64,000 nucleotides of DNA from Iamia sp. SCSIO 61187 (GCF_019443745.1 NZ_CP050948.1:1798001-1862000), one strand, 5' to 3'; shown: positions 44,146-53,199, counted from the first letter of the stretch. A program made the numbers and translations. Notes: a model not told the origin generated them from the sequence alone.

Positions 44146-44517
44146 GTGCTGGTCGTGGACGGTCGCCGGGTCGCCCCGCTGGAGGTGGCGACCACCCGCC
44201 GGGCCCGGGGCCGGGGCCTGCTCGGGCGCGACGGCGTCGACGGGGCGCTCTGGCTGCCGGGCGTCAGCTCGGTGCACACCGTCGGGATGCGCTTCGCGCT
44301 CGACGTGGCCTGGGTCGGGCGCGACGGGCGGGTGCTGCGGGTCCGCACCCTCGCCCCCGGGCGGGTCAGCGGCTGGATGCCCCGAGCGGCGGGGGTGCTG
44401 GAGGCCGAGGCGGGCGCCTTCGCCCGCTGGGCTCTGGAGGTGGGGTCGGTCGTCGACGTTGATCGGGTCAACGGTGACGGTGGGGGAGAAGGGCGCGAGC
44501 GTCCCCGTCGTGCGTGA
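44146..44517 (+). CDS. DUF192 protein
   Basis: 123 aa, GTG 44146. DUF192 core with ATTRRARGRGLLGRDGVDGALWL and HTVGMRFALDVAWVGRDGRVL. Usually small and exported or cytosolic, function unknown; no signal peptide here. Its 3' end overlaps the next gene by up to 44 bp in another frame. Confidence 0.82.
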   Translation: MLVVDGRRVAPLEVATTRRARGRGLLGRDGVDGALWLPGVSSVHTVGMRFALDVAWVGRDGRVLRVRTLAPGRVSGWMPRAAGVLEAEAGAFARWALEVGSVVDVDRVNGDGGGEGRERPRRA

Positions 44518-45130
44518 CGACTTCCTCCGCGGCGCCCGCGCCGTCCTCGCCGCCCTGTCCGACCCGGCCGTCGCCGCGGCCTGGGACCAGCCCTCGGTCC
44601 TCGCCGACCAGACCGTCGGCGGGCTCGCCGGCCACCTCGCCCGGGGCGGGGTGTGGGTCGTGGACGACTACCTCGACCTCGACCCGCCGTCGGCGCCGAG
44701 CTTCACCGGTGTCGCCGACTACTTCACCCAGGTCGCCGCGATGGGCCCGGCCGACCACCAGGCCATCCGCGACCGGGGGGCGGCGATCGCAGCGAACGGA
44801 CCGGAGGCCGTGGTCGCCCGGCTGGCCGACCGCCTCGCCGGTCTGGAGGACCGGTTGCCGGGCGAGGCGCCGGACCGGCTGCTGCCCGTCTCGGGCGGGG
44901 CCATGGCCCTCGACGCGTACCTCGGCACCCGCCTGGTCGAGCAGGTCGTGCACCTCGACGACCTGGCCCGCTCGCTGGGGGCGACCTCGTCGGCGCCGCC
45001 CGACCTCGTGGTCCGGGTCGCCCACCTCGGGCTCGCCGTCGCCGTCGAGCGCCACGGCGCCCCGCCGGTGCTGCGCCACCTGTTCCGCACCGACGTCCCT
45101 GGCCCCGCCGTCGTCCCCGTGCTCGCCTGA
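44474..45130 (+). CDS. maleylpyruvate isomerase-type (DinB-like, TIGR03083) protein
   Basis: About 218 aa from GTG 44474; GTG 44480 and GTG 44510 are possible, so the start is uncertain. Four-helix DinB-like bundle of the mycothiol-dependent family: LADQTVGGLAGHLARGG and LVEQVVHLDDLARSLG supply the His metal ligands. Members use mycothiol or bind metal; the substrate is unknown. Palindrome E copy 4 follows the stop. Confidence 0.78.
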   Translation: MTVGEKGASVPVVRDDFLRGARAVLAALSDPAVAAAWDQPSVLADQTVGGLAGHLARGGVWVVDDYLDLDPPSAPSFTGVADYFTQVAAMGPADHQAIRDRGAAIAANGPEAVVARLADRLAGLEDRLPGEAPDRLLPVSGGAMALDAYLGTRLVEQVVHLDDLARSLGATSSAPPDLVVRVAHLGLAVAVERHGAPPVLRHLFRTDVPGPAVVPVLA

Positions 45131-45140
45131 GCCGCGACCG

Positions 45141-45167
45141 CACGGATGGTGCCAGGCACCTTCCGTG
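45141..45167. repeat. odd palindrome family E, copy 4
   Basis: 13-bp arms around a single A (45154) with one mismatch; the left arm is identical to that of the clpX copy. It sits between convergent genes. Confidence 0.78.
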
Positions 45168-45188
45168 TCGGCGCCACCGGTCCGCTCG

Positions 45189-45602
45189 TCAGGCGGTCTC
45201 GAAGCTCTCGGTCAACCAGCCCCGCACCTCGTCGTCGACCTCGTCCGGCGTCGGGAGCACCACGTACAGGACGTACCGTCGGAACTGCCGGGTGGGGGAG
45301 ATGCGGCGGGCGATGCGGGGCGACTCCACGTCGTGGTCGAGGACCACCGACAGGCGGAGGTGGCCGCGGTGGGGGCGGAGCTCGGCGAAGGTGCGGTCGC
45401 GCTTGATCAGGATCCCGACCTGCGCCGCCTCCACGTCGACCTCGCCGAGGGTCTCCAGGTGGCCGACCACGGCGTCGCAGACCTGGCGCTGCACCGGGGG
45501 CCGGTCGGCGAACCACTCGTCGAGCGACACCACCGGCACGCACATGTGCGACTGGCCCGTCCGCCCGAAGGTGCGGTCGCAGGCGGGGCACGTCCAGGCC
45601 AC
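45189..45602 (-). CDS. DUF5655 domain protein with zinc-finger start
   Basis: 137 aa from GTG 45602. Starts with a zinc-ribbon-like motif (WTCPACDRTFGRTGQSHMC: Cys, Cys, His, Cys). The DUF5655 fold follows (VDVEAAQVGILIKRDRTFAELRPHRGHLRLSVVL). The family is small and unassigned; a nucleic-acid-binding role is only a guess from the zinc ribbon. Confidence 0.75.
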   Translation of the reverse strand: MAWTCPACDRTFGRTGQSHMCVPVVSLDEWFADRPPVQRQVCDAVVGHLETLGEVDVEAAQVGILIKRDRTFAELRPHRGHLRLSVVLDHDVESPRIARRISPTRQFRRYVLYVVLPTPDEVDDEVRGWLTESFETA

Positions 45603-45684
45603 GGCCCGATGATGGCCGAGGACCGTCGCCTCCGCTCGGGTGCCGGACCGGTGGCGTCGGGACGGCACCCGCCACACTGGCGGG

Positions 45685-46539
45685 ATGACGAGCGACGGGC
45701 CCGCCGGCCGTCTCGTGGTCGTGGCCACCCCGATCGGCAACATGGGCGACCTCTCGCCCCGGGCCGCCGACGCCCTCCGCCACGCCGACCTGGTGTGCTG
45801 CGAGGACACCCGGCGCACGGGCCGGCTGCTCCAGCACGCGGCGGTCGCGGCACCACCGCTGCGCCGCGTCGACGCCCACACCGAGGCCGAGGCCGCCGGC
45901 GACGTCGTGGCCCGGGTCGGGCGGGGCGAGACCGTCGCCCTCGTCACCGACGCCGGGACCCCCGGCGTGTCGGACCCGGGCACGCGCGTCGTCGCCGCCG
46001 TGGTCGCCGCCGGCCTGGCCGTCGAGGTGGTCCCCGGTCCGGTGGCGGCCATCGCCGCCGTCGTGCTGAGCGGCCTGCCCACGGACCGCCTGGCCATCGA
46101 CGGGTTCCTGCCCCGCGGCGGGCCCGAGCGGTCCGTCCGCCTGGCCGAGCTGGCCGTCGAGCGGCGGACGACGGCGCTGTACGAGGCGCCGGGCCGGGTC
46201 GCCGCGACCCTCGCCGAGGTGGCGGCGGCCTGCGGTGACGACCGACCGGTGGCGGTCGCCCGCGAGCTGACCAAGCTCCACGAGGAGGTGTGGCGGGGGC
46301 CGGCGGGCGAGGCGGCGGCGTGGGCCGCCGCCCACGAGGTGCGGGGCGAGGTGGTGATCGTCGTCGGCGGGGCCCCGGCCGCCGAGGGCGCCGAGGGGGA
46401 CGACGCCGTGCTGGTCGCCCTGCGGGCGGCCCGGGCCCAGGGCCTGTCGCCGGGGCGGGCCGCCGCCGAGGTGGCCGCCGCCCTCGGCCGCCCCCGCCGC
46501 GAGGTCTACGCCCTGGCCCTGGCCGCCGACGAGACGTGA
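45685..46539 (+). CDS. rsmI: 16S rRNA (cytidine1402-2'-O)-methyltransferase
   Basis: 284 aa. Tetrapyrrole-methylase fold with LVVVATPIGNMGDLSPRA at the start, VCCEDTRRTGRLL, and TDAGTPGVSDPGTRVV. It methylates the ribose of C1402 in the decoding centre. ATG 45685; a CACACT box 6 nt upstream may be its promoter. The next gene overlaps by GTGA. Confidence 0.95.
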   Translation: MTSDGPAGRLVVVATPIGNMGDLSPRAADALRHADLVCCEDTRRTGRLLQHAAVAAPPLRRVDAHTEAEAAGDVVARVGRGETVALVTDAGTPGVSDPGTRVVAAVVAAGLAVEVVPGPVAAIAAVVLSGLPTDRLAIDGFLPRGGPERSVRLAELAVERRTTALYEAPGRVAATLAEVAAACGDDRPVAVARELTKLHEEVWRGPAGEAAAWAAAHEVRGEVVIVVGGAPAAEGAEGDDAVLVALRAARAQGLSPGRAAAEVAAALGRPRREVYALALAADET

Positions 46540-47273
46540 TCCGGGACCCGCTCGAGGAGATCCTCGGGGCCTCGCTCCGAGCCGCCGACGACGCCACCGT
46601 CGACACCGTCGACGGGGGCGACCTCCGCGAGGTGCGGTTGGCCCGCCGCCGCTTCGGCGTGGCCCTGCCCCCGCCGTTCGTCGCCGTGCCGGCGGCCCCG
46701 GTCGACCTCCCGCTCCGACCGGCCGACCCCGCCGACGGCGCCGCCATCGCCGCCGTCCAGCGTCGGGCGTGGCGCCGCTCGTACCGCGGCCTGCTGTCCG
46801 ACCGCTTCCTCGACGAGCTCGACTTCTCCTACCTCGGGGCCTACTGGGCCGGCCGCGCGACGGTGAGCCCCACACCCCGGCACCGCCTGCTGGTCGCCGG
46901 CGGCCGGGGCGAGGTCCACGGCGTCGTCGACGTGGGCCCGTCCCGCGACGACGACGTCGAGCCCGGCCCCGACGGCCTGCCCTCCGTCGGCGAGGTCCGC
47001 AGCCTCTACCTCGACCCCTCCGTCCAGGGGGGAGGTCTCGGATCCGCCCTCCTGGCGGCGGCGGTGGACGTGCTCGACGCCCAGGGCTCCCCCGAGGCCG
47101 TGCTCTGGGTGGTCGAGGGCAACGCCCCGGCCCGTCGGTTCTACGAGCGGTGGGGCTGGACGGCCGACGGCGGACGCAAGCTCACGCCGGTGGAGGACGA
47201 GGAGCTGACCGAGGTGCGCTACCGGCGCCCCCTCGGACGCACCGCGCCGGGGATCGGCGGCGGGAGCACGTAG
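46536..47273 (+). CDS. GNAT family N-acetyltransferase
   Basis: 245 aa, GTG 46536. An N-terminal region of about 60 residues precedes the GNAT domain (LRPADPADGAAIAAVQRRAWRRSYRGLL). The acetyl-CoA loop is in LYLDPSVQGGGLGSALLAAAV and the final strand has NAPARRFYERWGW. Substrate unknown; coupled to rsmI. Confidence 0.87.
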   Translation: MIRDPLEEILGASLRAADDATVDTVDGGDLREVRLARRRFGVALPPPFVAVPAAPVDLPLRPADPADGAAIAAVQRRAWRRSYRGLLSDRFLDELDFSYLGAYWAGRATVSPTPRHRLLVAGGRGEVHGVVDVGPSRDDDVEPGPDGLPSVGEVRSLYLDPSVQGGGLGSALLAAAVDVLDAQGSPEAVLWVVEGNAPARRFYERWGWTADGGRKLTPVEDEELTEVRYRRPLGRTAPGIGGGST

Positions 47274-47276
47274 CCT
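47271..47276 (+). promoter_or_regulatory. -10 box for leaderless 47284 gene
   Basis: TAGCCT ends 7 nt before ATG 47284; the T overlaps the stop codon of the GNAT gene. Confidence 0.4.
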
Positions 47277-47283
47277 GGTCCGG

Positions 47284-47757
47284 ATGGATCGGTGGGACGA
47301 CGACCCCGACGGCGAGGCCGAGCGTCGGCGGCGGCGCGGGTCCGCCCGCGACGGGGAGCTCGAGCTGTCCTGGGACAGCGACCCCGACCTCTTCGCCGCC
47401 GAGCTGGAGGCCGAGGCCGACGCCCTGGCGGCCGCCGCCGAGGTCGTGCCCTTCGAGGAGCGCTACGACCCCGACGAGCTGGCCGCCATCGACGCCGGTC
47501 CCCGCCGCTCCGGCCAGCCGGTGACGACCGTGTCGCAGTGGCGCCGCCGCTCGGCCCTGGGCGCCGTGCTCACGGGCATGGCCCTCGGGCTCCAGGAGGT
47601 CTTCGACCCCGAGGAGGAGCGGTCGATCGAGATCGAGGTCGACGCCGACGGCGAGCCCCTCGACCTGCCGGTCCAGATGTTCCTCGACCCCGACTCGCCG
47701 GCCGGGAGCCTCTGCATCGTGCACGCGTCCGACAACCGGAAGCCCCCGGTGGTCTGA
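47284..47757 (+). CDS. acidic hypothetical protein
   Basis: 157 aa, no homology recognised. Highly acidic with a basic patch early on (ERRRRRGSARDG), a short hydrophobic stretch (ALGAVLTGMALGLQEVF) and a tidy C-terminal region (DADGEPLDLPVQMFLDPDSP). Followed directly by tatD, whose TTG starts 1 nt after the stop. Possibly a small partner of nucleic-acid or cell-envelope processes, but nothing specific can be said. Confidence 0.65.
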   Translation: MDRWDDDPDGEAERRRRRGSARDGELELSWDSDPDLFAAELEAEADALAAAAEVVPFEERYDPDELAAIDAGPRRSGQPVTTVSQWRRRSALGAVLTGMALGLQEVFDPEEERSIEIEVDADGEPLDLPVQMFLDPDSPAGSLCIVHASDNRKPPVV

Positions 47758-47758
47758 C

Positions 47759-48562
47759 TTGCCCGACGCCACGCTGCGGTGGGCCGACGACCACTGCCAC
47801 CTCCACCACGCCGGGCGGACCCACGTCGGCCACCAGTACGCCCCCGCCGACGAGGTGGCCGAGGTCGTCGACGCGGCCGCCGCCGTCGGCGTCGAGCGCA
47901 TGATCACCGTCGGCTGCGGCGTGGCCGACTCGATCGCCGCCGCCGACGCCGCCGCCGCCCACCCGGGGCGGCTGTGGGCGACCGCAGGCGTCCACCCCCA
48001 CGAGGCCCAGCACGGGATCGAGGGCCTGGAGGCGGTGCTGGGCCGGCCCGAGGTCGTGGCCGTCGGGGAGTGCGGCCTCGACTTCCACTACGACCACTCG
48101 CCCCGGGACGCCCAGCGGGACGTCTTCGCCGCCCAGATCGCCCTGGCCCACGCCCACGACCTGCCCCTGGTGATCCACACCCGGGAGGCCTGGGCCGAGA
48201 CCTTCGCCATCCTCGACGCCGAGGGCACGCCGCGCCGGACCGTGTTCCACTGCTTCACCGGCGACGCCGACGACGCCCGGGGGTGCCTCGACCGGGGCGC
48301 CGTCTTGTCGATCTCGGGGCTGGTGACCTTCCCCAAGGCCGACGACATCCGGGCCGCGGTGGCCGTGGCCCCGCTCGACGCCCTCATGGTCGAGACCGAC
48401 AGCCCCTTCCTCACCCCCGTGCCGCTGCGGGGCAAGCCCAACCTGCCCGGCTACCTGCCCCTCGTGGGCGAGGGCATCGCCGCCGTCAAGGGCATCGCCG
48501 TCGACGAGGTCGCCGCCACCACGTGGGCCACGACCGAGGCCTTCTACGGCCTCACCCCCTGA
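47759..48562 (+). CDS. tatD: TatD family metal-dependent DNase
   Basis: 267 aa from a TTG codon one base after the upstream stop. Metallo-hydrolase with His12-x-His14 (DDHCHLH), GECGLDFHYDHS, IHTREAW, FHCFTGDADDA and METDSPFLTP. A 3'-5' exonuclease or deacylase activity is known for members. The TTG start is unusual but required, because DDHCHLH begins at residue 10 and no other start fits. rsmA follows 16 nt later, a conserved pair. Confidence 0.94.
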   Translation: MPDATLRWADDHCHLHHAGRTHVGHQYAPADEVAEVVDAAAAVGVERMITVGCGVADSIAAADAAAAHPGRLWATAGVHPHEAQHGIEGLEAVLGRPEVVAVGECGLDFHYDHSPRDAQRDVFAAQIALAHAHDLPLVIHTREAWAETFAILDAEGTPRRTVFHCFTGDADDARGCLDRGAVLSISGLVTFPKADDIRAAVAVAPLDALMVETDSPFLTPVPLRGKPNLPGYLPLVGEGIAAVKGIAVDEVAATTWATTEAFYGLTP

Positions 48563-48578
48563 TCGCGGCCCCGGCGCC

Positions 48579-49388
48579 GTGACCCTCACCCGCACCCAGG
48601 CCGTCGCCCTGCTCGAGGCCCACGGGCTGTCGCCGTCGCGGGCGCTGGGCCAGAACTTCGTGGTCGACCCGAACACGGTCCGCCGGATCGCCCGCCTGGC
48701 CGACGTCGGCCCCGGCGACCACGTCGTGGAGATCGGCGCCGGCCTGGGGTCGCTGACCCTCGCCCTGGCCGCCACCGGAGCCGCCGTCACCGCCGTGGAG
48801 ATCGACCGGCACGTGACGCCCGTGCTGCGCACCGTCGTGGCCGACGCCCCGCTCGTCGAGGTCGTCGAGGGCGACGCCATGGCGCTGGACTGGCCCACGG
48901 TCCTGGCCGGCGCCGAGCGGTGGGTGCTGGTCGCCAACCTGCCGTACAACGTGGCCACCCCGCTGGTGCTCGACCTGCTCGACGGGGTCCCGGCCATCGC
49001 CCGGATGCTGGTGATGGTGCAGCGCGAGGCGGGGGAGCGGCTGGCCGCCGACGTCGGCGACCCGGCCTACGGCATCCCGTCGGTCAAGGTCCGCTACTGG
49101 GCCACCGCCCGGCTCGTCGGCAAGGTCGGCCCCGACGTGTTCCTGCCCCGGCCCAAGGTCGACTCGGCCCTGGTCGCCATCGAGCGGCGGCCGGCCCCGG
49201 CGGCGGAGACCGACCCCGACCGCATGTTCGCCCTCGTCCGCGCCGGGTTCGGCCAGCGGCGCAAGATGCTGCGCCGGTCGCTCGCCGGCCTCGTCGCCCC
49301 CGAGGCGTTCGTCGCCGCCGGCGTGCGTCCCGAGGCCCGGGCCGAGGAGCTCGACGTCGAGGCCTGGGCCCGCCTCGCCTCCGCCTGA
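48579..49388 (+). CDS. rsmA: 16S rRNA dimethyladenosine transferase (KsgA)
   Basis: 269 aa, GTG 48579. SAM motif EIGAGLGSLT (51-60), acidic EID at the next strand, and the catalytic NLPY (120-123). It dimethylates A1518 and A1519 near the 3' end of 16S rRNA. Family start LSPSRALGQNFVVDPN is intact. Confidence 0.95.
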   Translation: MTLTRTQAVALLEAHGLSPSRALGQNFVVDPNTVRRIARLADVGPGDHVVEIGAGLGSLTLALAATGAAVTAVEIDRHVTPVLRTVVADAPLVEVVEGDAMALDWPTVLAGAERWVLVANLPYNVATPLVLDLLDGVPAIARMLVMVQREAGERLAADVGDPAYGIPSVKVRYWATARLVGKVGPDVFLPRPKVDSALVAIERRPAPAAETDPDRMFALVRAGFGQRRKMLRRSLAGLVAPEAFVAAGVRPEARAEELDVEAWARLASA

Positions 49389-49433
49389 CCCTCCGCCTCC
49401 GCACGACCCGCAGGTGGGGGGACAGGTGTTCGC

Positions 49434-49439
49434 TAGGGT
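49434..49439 (+). promoter_or_regulatory. -10 box for leaderless 49448 gene
   Basis: TAGGGT ends 8 nt before ATG 49448. Confidence 0.45.
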
Positions 49440-49447
49440 GCACGACC

Positions 49448-50668
49448 ATGCCGGTGCCGGAGACGCTCAGCCGGGCCCAGGCCCGTCGCATCGCCCTCGC
49501 CGCCCAGGGGTTCACCGATCCCCGCACCGGGCTGCACGGCCGGCGGGTCGACCGGCGCCACGTCCACCGGGTGCTCGACCGGGTCGACCTGGTCCAGATC
49601 GACTCGGTGAACGTCTGCGTGCGCAGCCAGGAGATGCCCCTGTTCTCCCGGCTGGGACCCCATCCCCGCGACCTCTGGCACCGCATGGGAGAGGCCCACG
49701 AGGTCTTCGAGTTCTGGGCCCACGAGGCGTCGCTGCTGCCGGTCGACCACTGGCCGCTGATGCAGTGGGCCATGGCGTCGGGGCGGATGTGGGGCGGGTC
49801 GCGCAACGTGGCCGAGACCCGGCCCGACTACGTCGAGGCAGTGTTCGAGGAGGTGCAGGACCGGGGCCCGCTCACCGCCGGCCAGCTCTCGGACCCGGGC
49901 CCGAAGCAGAAGGGCATGTGGGAGCGCTCCGACGGCAAGAAGGCGCTCGAGTACCTCTTCGGCATCGGGCGCATCACCGGCCGGCGGGACCCGAGCACCT
50001 TCGCCCGGGTCTACGACACGGTGGAGCGGTCGATCCCCGCCGACGTCCTCGCCCGGCCGGCGCTCTCCGAGCCCGACGCCCGGCGCGAGCTGATCGACCG
50101 GGCGGCTCGGGCCAACGGCCTCGCCACCGAGCGCTGCCTCACCGACTACCACCGGCTCAACGGGCCCAAGACCCGGCCCCACATCGCCGAGCTGGTCGAG
50201 GAGGGCCGGCTGATCCCGGTCACCGTCGAGGGCTGGCCCCGGACGACCTACCTGCACGTCGACGCGACCCTGCCCCGCTGGGTCCGGGCCCGGGCCCTGC
50301 TGACGCCGTTCGACTCGCTGGTCTGGGAGCGGCGCCGGCTCGAGGAGCTGTTCGACTTCCACTACCGCATCGAGATCTACGTGCGGCCCGAGGACCGGGT
50401 GCACGGGTACTACGTGATGCCCTTCCTGCTCGGCGACCGCATGGTGGCCCGGGTGGACCTGAAGTCGGACCGTCCCGTGTCGACCCTGCGGGTCCAGTCC
50501 GCCCACCGGGAGCCGGGCACGATCGAGGCCGACGTGGCCGAGGCCCTCGCCGCCGAGCTGGCCCTCATGGCCGGTTGGCTGGGCCTCGAGCAGGTGGCCG
50601 TCGAGCCCCGGGGCGACCTGGCCCCCGCGCTCCGGGCCGCCGTCGCCGCCACCCCCGTCGACGGCTGA
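49448..50668 (+). CDS. YcaQ/AlkX-type DNA glycosylase (winged helix)
   Basis: 406 aa, ATG 49448 with a TAGGGT box 8 nt upstream. HTH_42 family with three winged-helix modules. The catalytic motif QID at 50-52 (DLVQIDSVNV) has the Q-hydrophobic-D form of YcaQ/AlkX enzymes, not the Q-x-Q of AlkZ. Relatives unhook interstrand crosslinks and remove N7-alkylated bases. The wing regions contain FEFWAHEASLLP and LLTPFDSLVWERRR. Confidence 0.87.
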   Translation: MPVPETLSRAQARRIALAAQGFTDPRTGLHGRRVDRRHVHRVLDRVDLVQIDSVNVCVRSQEMPLFSRLGPHPRDLWHRMGEAHEVFEFWAHEASLLPVDHWPLMQWAMASGRMWGGSRNVAETRPDYVEAVFEEVQDRGPLTAGQLSDPGPKQKGMWERSDGKKALEYLFGIGRITGRRDPSTFARVYDTVERSIPADVLARPALSEPDARRELIDRAARANGLATERCLTDYHRLNGPKTRPHIAELVEEGRLIPVTVEGWPRTTYLHVDATLPRWVRARALLTPFDSLVWERRRLEELFDFHYRIEIYVRPEDRVHGYYVMPFLLGDRMVARVDLKSDRPVSTLRVQSAHREPGTIEADVAEALAAELALMAGWLGLEQVAVEPRGDLAPALRAAVAATPVDG

Positions 50669-50685
50669 CCGCAGCCCGGCGCCCT

Positions 50686-50720
50686 GACCGCCGACCCGTG
50701 CCGGGCACCGGTCGGCGGTC
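50686..50720. repeat. odd palindrome family E, copy 5
   Basis: 17-bp arms (50686-50702 and 50704-50720) with one mismatch around a single G (50703). The centre is again GTGCCnGGCAC. It lies between convergent genes. Confidence 0.78.
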
Positions 50721-50734
50721 GGCGGTCGGCGAGG

Positions 50735-52219
50735 TCAGGCCCCGCCGGGGGTGGCCACCTCGCGGCCCAGGACGGCCCGGTCGAGCTTCTGCATCGACGT
50801 GAGCGGGAGCTCGTCGCGCACGACGAGGCCCTCGGGCAGCTTGTGGCGGGCCAGCTCGTCGGCGGCGAAGCCCCGCAGCTCCTCGAGCGTCGGGGGCCGG
50901 GTCGGGTCGTGGGGCACCACCACGGCCACGCCGACCTCGCCCATCACGTCGTCGGGGCGGGCGACGACGGCGACCTGGGCCACCCCGGGGTGCCGGCCGA
51001 GCACGGCCTCGACCTCCTGGGGGTGGACGTTGTAGCCGCCCCGGATGAACATCTCGGACCGCCGTCCGGTGAGGACGAGGCAGCCGGCGGCGTCGGGTCC
51101 GAGGGTGCCGTCGGGGGGCTCGATGCGCCCGAGGTCGCCGGTGCGGATCCAGCCTCCGGGGGCGCGCAGGGCCGTGGTGGCCTCGGCGTCGTGCAGGTAC
51201 CCGTCGGTGGCGGCGTCGGAGCGGAGCCACACCTCACCGACCTCGCCGGGGGGCAGGGGGCGGCCGTCGTCGTCGTGCACGGCCACCTCGATCCCGCCCC
51301 TCGTGCGTCCCACGGTGTGGAGGGCCTCGGCGTCGGGGGCGTCGAACGCGGTGCCGGTGCCGACCCCGCCGGACTCGGTCGACGAGTAGCGGATCGAGTA
51401 GCCGGCGCCGAAGCGGCGGCGGGCCTCCTCGACCAGCGCCGGGGGCGATGGGCCGCCGCCGACGATGAGGGCCCGGACCGACGACAGGTCCCGCTGGTCG
51501 AAGGCGGGGTCGCGGAGCAGGAGGGCGATCTGCGGCGCCACCCCGCCGAGGGCCGGCAGCCCGACCCGCTCGACCAGGTCGAGGACGTCGGAGGCGCGCC
51601 AGCGGTCGAGGAGGTGCGTGGTGGTCCCGGTGCGGAGGTACCAGGCCAGCTTGGTCGTGAACCCGACGTGGGCCATCTGGGTCGCGGCCAGCATCGGGGT
51701 GGGCGGGGCCGCCGGGTCGCCCCAGGCAGAGCCGGTGTCGATGCGGGCCACGGCGGCGATGTGGCGGTCCCGGAAGACGGCGCCCTTGGGGCGCCCGGTC
51801 GTGCCCGAGGTGAAGACGACGGCGGCGAGGCGCTCGGGGTCGGCGGCCGGCGCAGGTGGGGACAGGTCGACGCCGGCGGCCTCCAGCGCGCCGACCTCGT
51901 CGGCGTGCTCGACGACCAGCGCCGGCTCGGCCAGGTCCAGGCAGGCCTGCTGCTCGGCGGCGGCCAGGCGGGGGTTGACGCCGGCCGTGGCCGGACCGGC
52001 CTTGGCGCAGGCGACCGCCAGCACCACCCAGGCGACGCCGGAGTCGAGCGTCAGCGCGACGACGTCGTCGCGCGCAAGCCCCCGAGCCGCCAGACCGGCG
52101 GCGACCGCGTCGGAGCGTCGGTCCAGCTCGGCGTAGGTCGTCGGTCGCCCCTCGGCGTCGACGAACGCCGGCCGGTCCCCGAAGCGGACGGCCGCCTCCC
52201 GGACCGTCTCAGCGAGCAC
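50735..52219 (-). CDS. acyl-CoA synthetase (AMP-forming)
   Basis: 494 aa, GTG 52219. ANL superfamily with FTSGTTGRPKGAVF (P-loop), the YSSTESGG motif, TGDLGRIE hinge and the C-terminal catalytic Lys in LTSMQKLDRAVL. It activates a carboxylic acid, probably a fatty or steroid side-chain acid, as acyl-CoA. It lies downstream of an enoyl-CoA hydratase, but two family D palindromes separate them. Confidence 0.9.
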   Translation of the reverse strand: MLAETVREAAVRFGDRPAFVDAEGRPTTYAELDRRSDAVAAGLAARGLARDDVVALTLDSGVAWVVLAVACAKAGPATAGVNPRLAAAEQQACLDLAEPALVVEHADEVGALEAAGVDLSPPAPAADPERLAAVVFTSGTTGRPKGAVFRDRHIAAVARIDTGSAWGDPAAPPTPMLAATQMAHVGFTTKLAWYLRTGTTTHLLDRWRASDVLDLVERVGLPALGGVAPQIALLLRDPAFDQRDLSSVRALIVGGGPSPPALVEEARRRFGAGYSIRYSSTESGGVGTGTAFDAPDAEALHTVGRTRGGIEVAVHDDDGRPLPPGEVGEVWLRSDAATDGYLHDAEATTALRAPGGWIRTGDLGRIEPPDGTLGPDAAGCLVLTGRRSEMFIRGGYNVHPQEVEAVLGRHPGVAQVAVVARPDDVMGEVGVAVVVPHDPTRPPTLEELRGFAADELARHKLPEGLVVRDELPLTSMQKLDRAVLGREVATPGGA

Positions 52220-52230
52220 GGTCCTGGTCC

Positions 52231-52348
52231 GTTCTGTCGCGCTGAGCGCTCACCTGCGAGCGCTGGCCGCGACAGAAGGAAGCAGCCGGGCCGCGGCTCC
52301 GTTCTGTCGCGCTGAGCGCTCATCGGTGAGCGCTGGCCGCGACAGAAC
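52231..52348. repeat. palindromic repeat family D, two tandem copies
   Basis: Copy 1 (52231-52277) and copy 2 (52301-52348), 70 bp apart. The outer arms are TTCTGTCGCG / CGCGACAGAA; an inner stem AGCGCTC / GAGCGCT is visible in copy 1, and AGCGCTCA / TGAGCGCT in copy 2. The outermost GTTCTG...CAGAA(C) ends match families A and C. Situated 3' of the enoyl-CoA hydratase and 5' of the acyl-CoA synthetase. Confidence 0.88.
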
Positions 52349-52378
52349 GGAGGGGGACGGGTCAGCGAGCACGGGTGA

Positions 52379-53191
52379 TCAGCGGTCGCGGGGGACGATG
52401 CGCTCGCCCTGGAACACCTTCTGGCCCTCGGCCAGGGCCTCCTCGCTCATGCCCAGGTTGAGCAGCGGCCCGCCCAGCGCCAGCGCCTGCTGGCGGGTGA
52501 GCTCGCGGCCCGCCCACAGGGTGCGGAGGGTGGCCTGGATCGCCGACGGCGGGGCCGAGGCGATGGCGGCGGCCGCCCACCCGGCGGCGGCGTCGAGGGC
52601 GGCGGCGTCGGCCACCACCTCGGAGACCACGCCGATCTCGTGGGCCCGCCGCGCCGTCATCCGCTCGTGGTTGCCCAGCAGCGTCATCCGCAGGACCTCG
52701 CCGAAGGGCATGCCCCGGTGGAGCATCAGCAGCGGCTCGTAGACCGCCGGCATGCCGTAGGTGACGTGGGGGTCGAAGAACCGCGACGCCTCGGTGGCGA
52801 TGATGAAGTCGACCTCGCCGAGGAGGTAGAAGGCGCCGCCGCAGGCGATGCCGTCGACGGCGGCGATGACCGGCTTCCACAGCTCGTTGCTCTTGGGGCC
52901 CAGCTGCTGGCCCGGGTCGTCGTAGGTGTAGGGCGAGAAGGCGTACTCGGCGCCGCCCTCGGCGGGGACGAAGTCCCGGTCGATGCCGGTGCAGAAGGCC
53001 TTGCCCCCCTCGGCCCCGAGCACGATGCAGCGGACGTCGTCGTCGGTCCGCAGCCGGCGCCACAGGGCCTGGAGCTCGTCGCACATGACCTGGTCGAAGG
53101 CGTTGTAGCGGTCGGGCCGGTTCAGGCGGACCCAGCCCACGCCGTCGGCGACGCGCCAGGTGAGGGTGGTCGGCTCGGGGTCGGTCGGCAC
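52379..53191 (-). CDS. enoyl-CoA hydratase/isomerase family protein
   Basis: 270 aa from GTG 53191. Crotonase fold with VRLNRPDRYNAFDQ, the first oxyanion segment GGKAFCTGID and the second ACGGAFYLLGEVDFIIA. Catalyses hydration or isomerisation of enoyl-CoA. A longer in-frame start (53266) exists, but a TAGCGT box (53205-53200) 8 nt upstream of this GTG supports it. Position near acyl-CoA ligases fits beta-oxidation. Confidence 0.9.
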   Translation of the reverse strand: MPTDPEPTTLTWRVADGVGWVRLNRPDRYNAFDQVMCDELQALWRRLRTDDDVRCIVLGAEGGKAFCTGIDRDFVPAEGGAEYAFSPYTYDDPGQQLGPKSNELWKPVIAAVDGIACGGAFYLLGEVDFIIATEASRFFDPHVTYGMPAVYEPLLMLHRGMPFGEVLRMTLLGNHERMTARRAHEIGVVSEVVADAAALDAAAGWAAAAIASAPPSAIQATLRTLWAGRELTRQQALALGGPLLNLGMSEEALAEGQKVFQGERIVPRDR

Positions 53192-53199
53192 GGCTGGCG

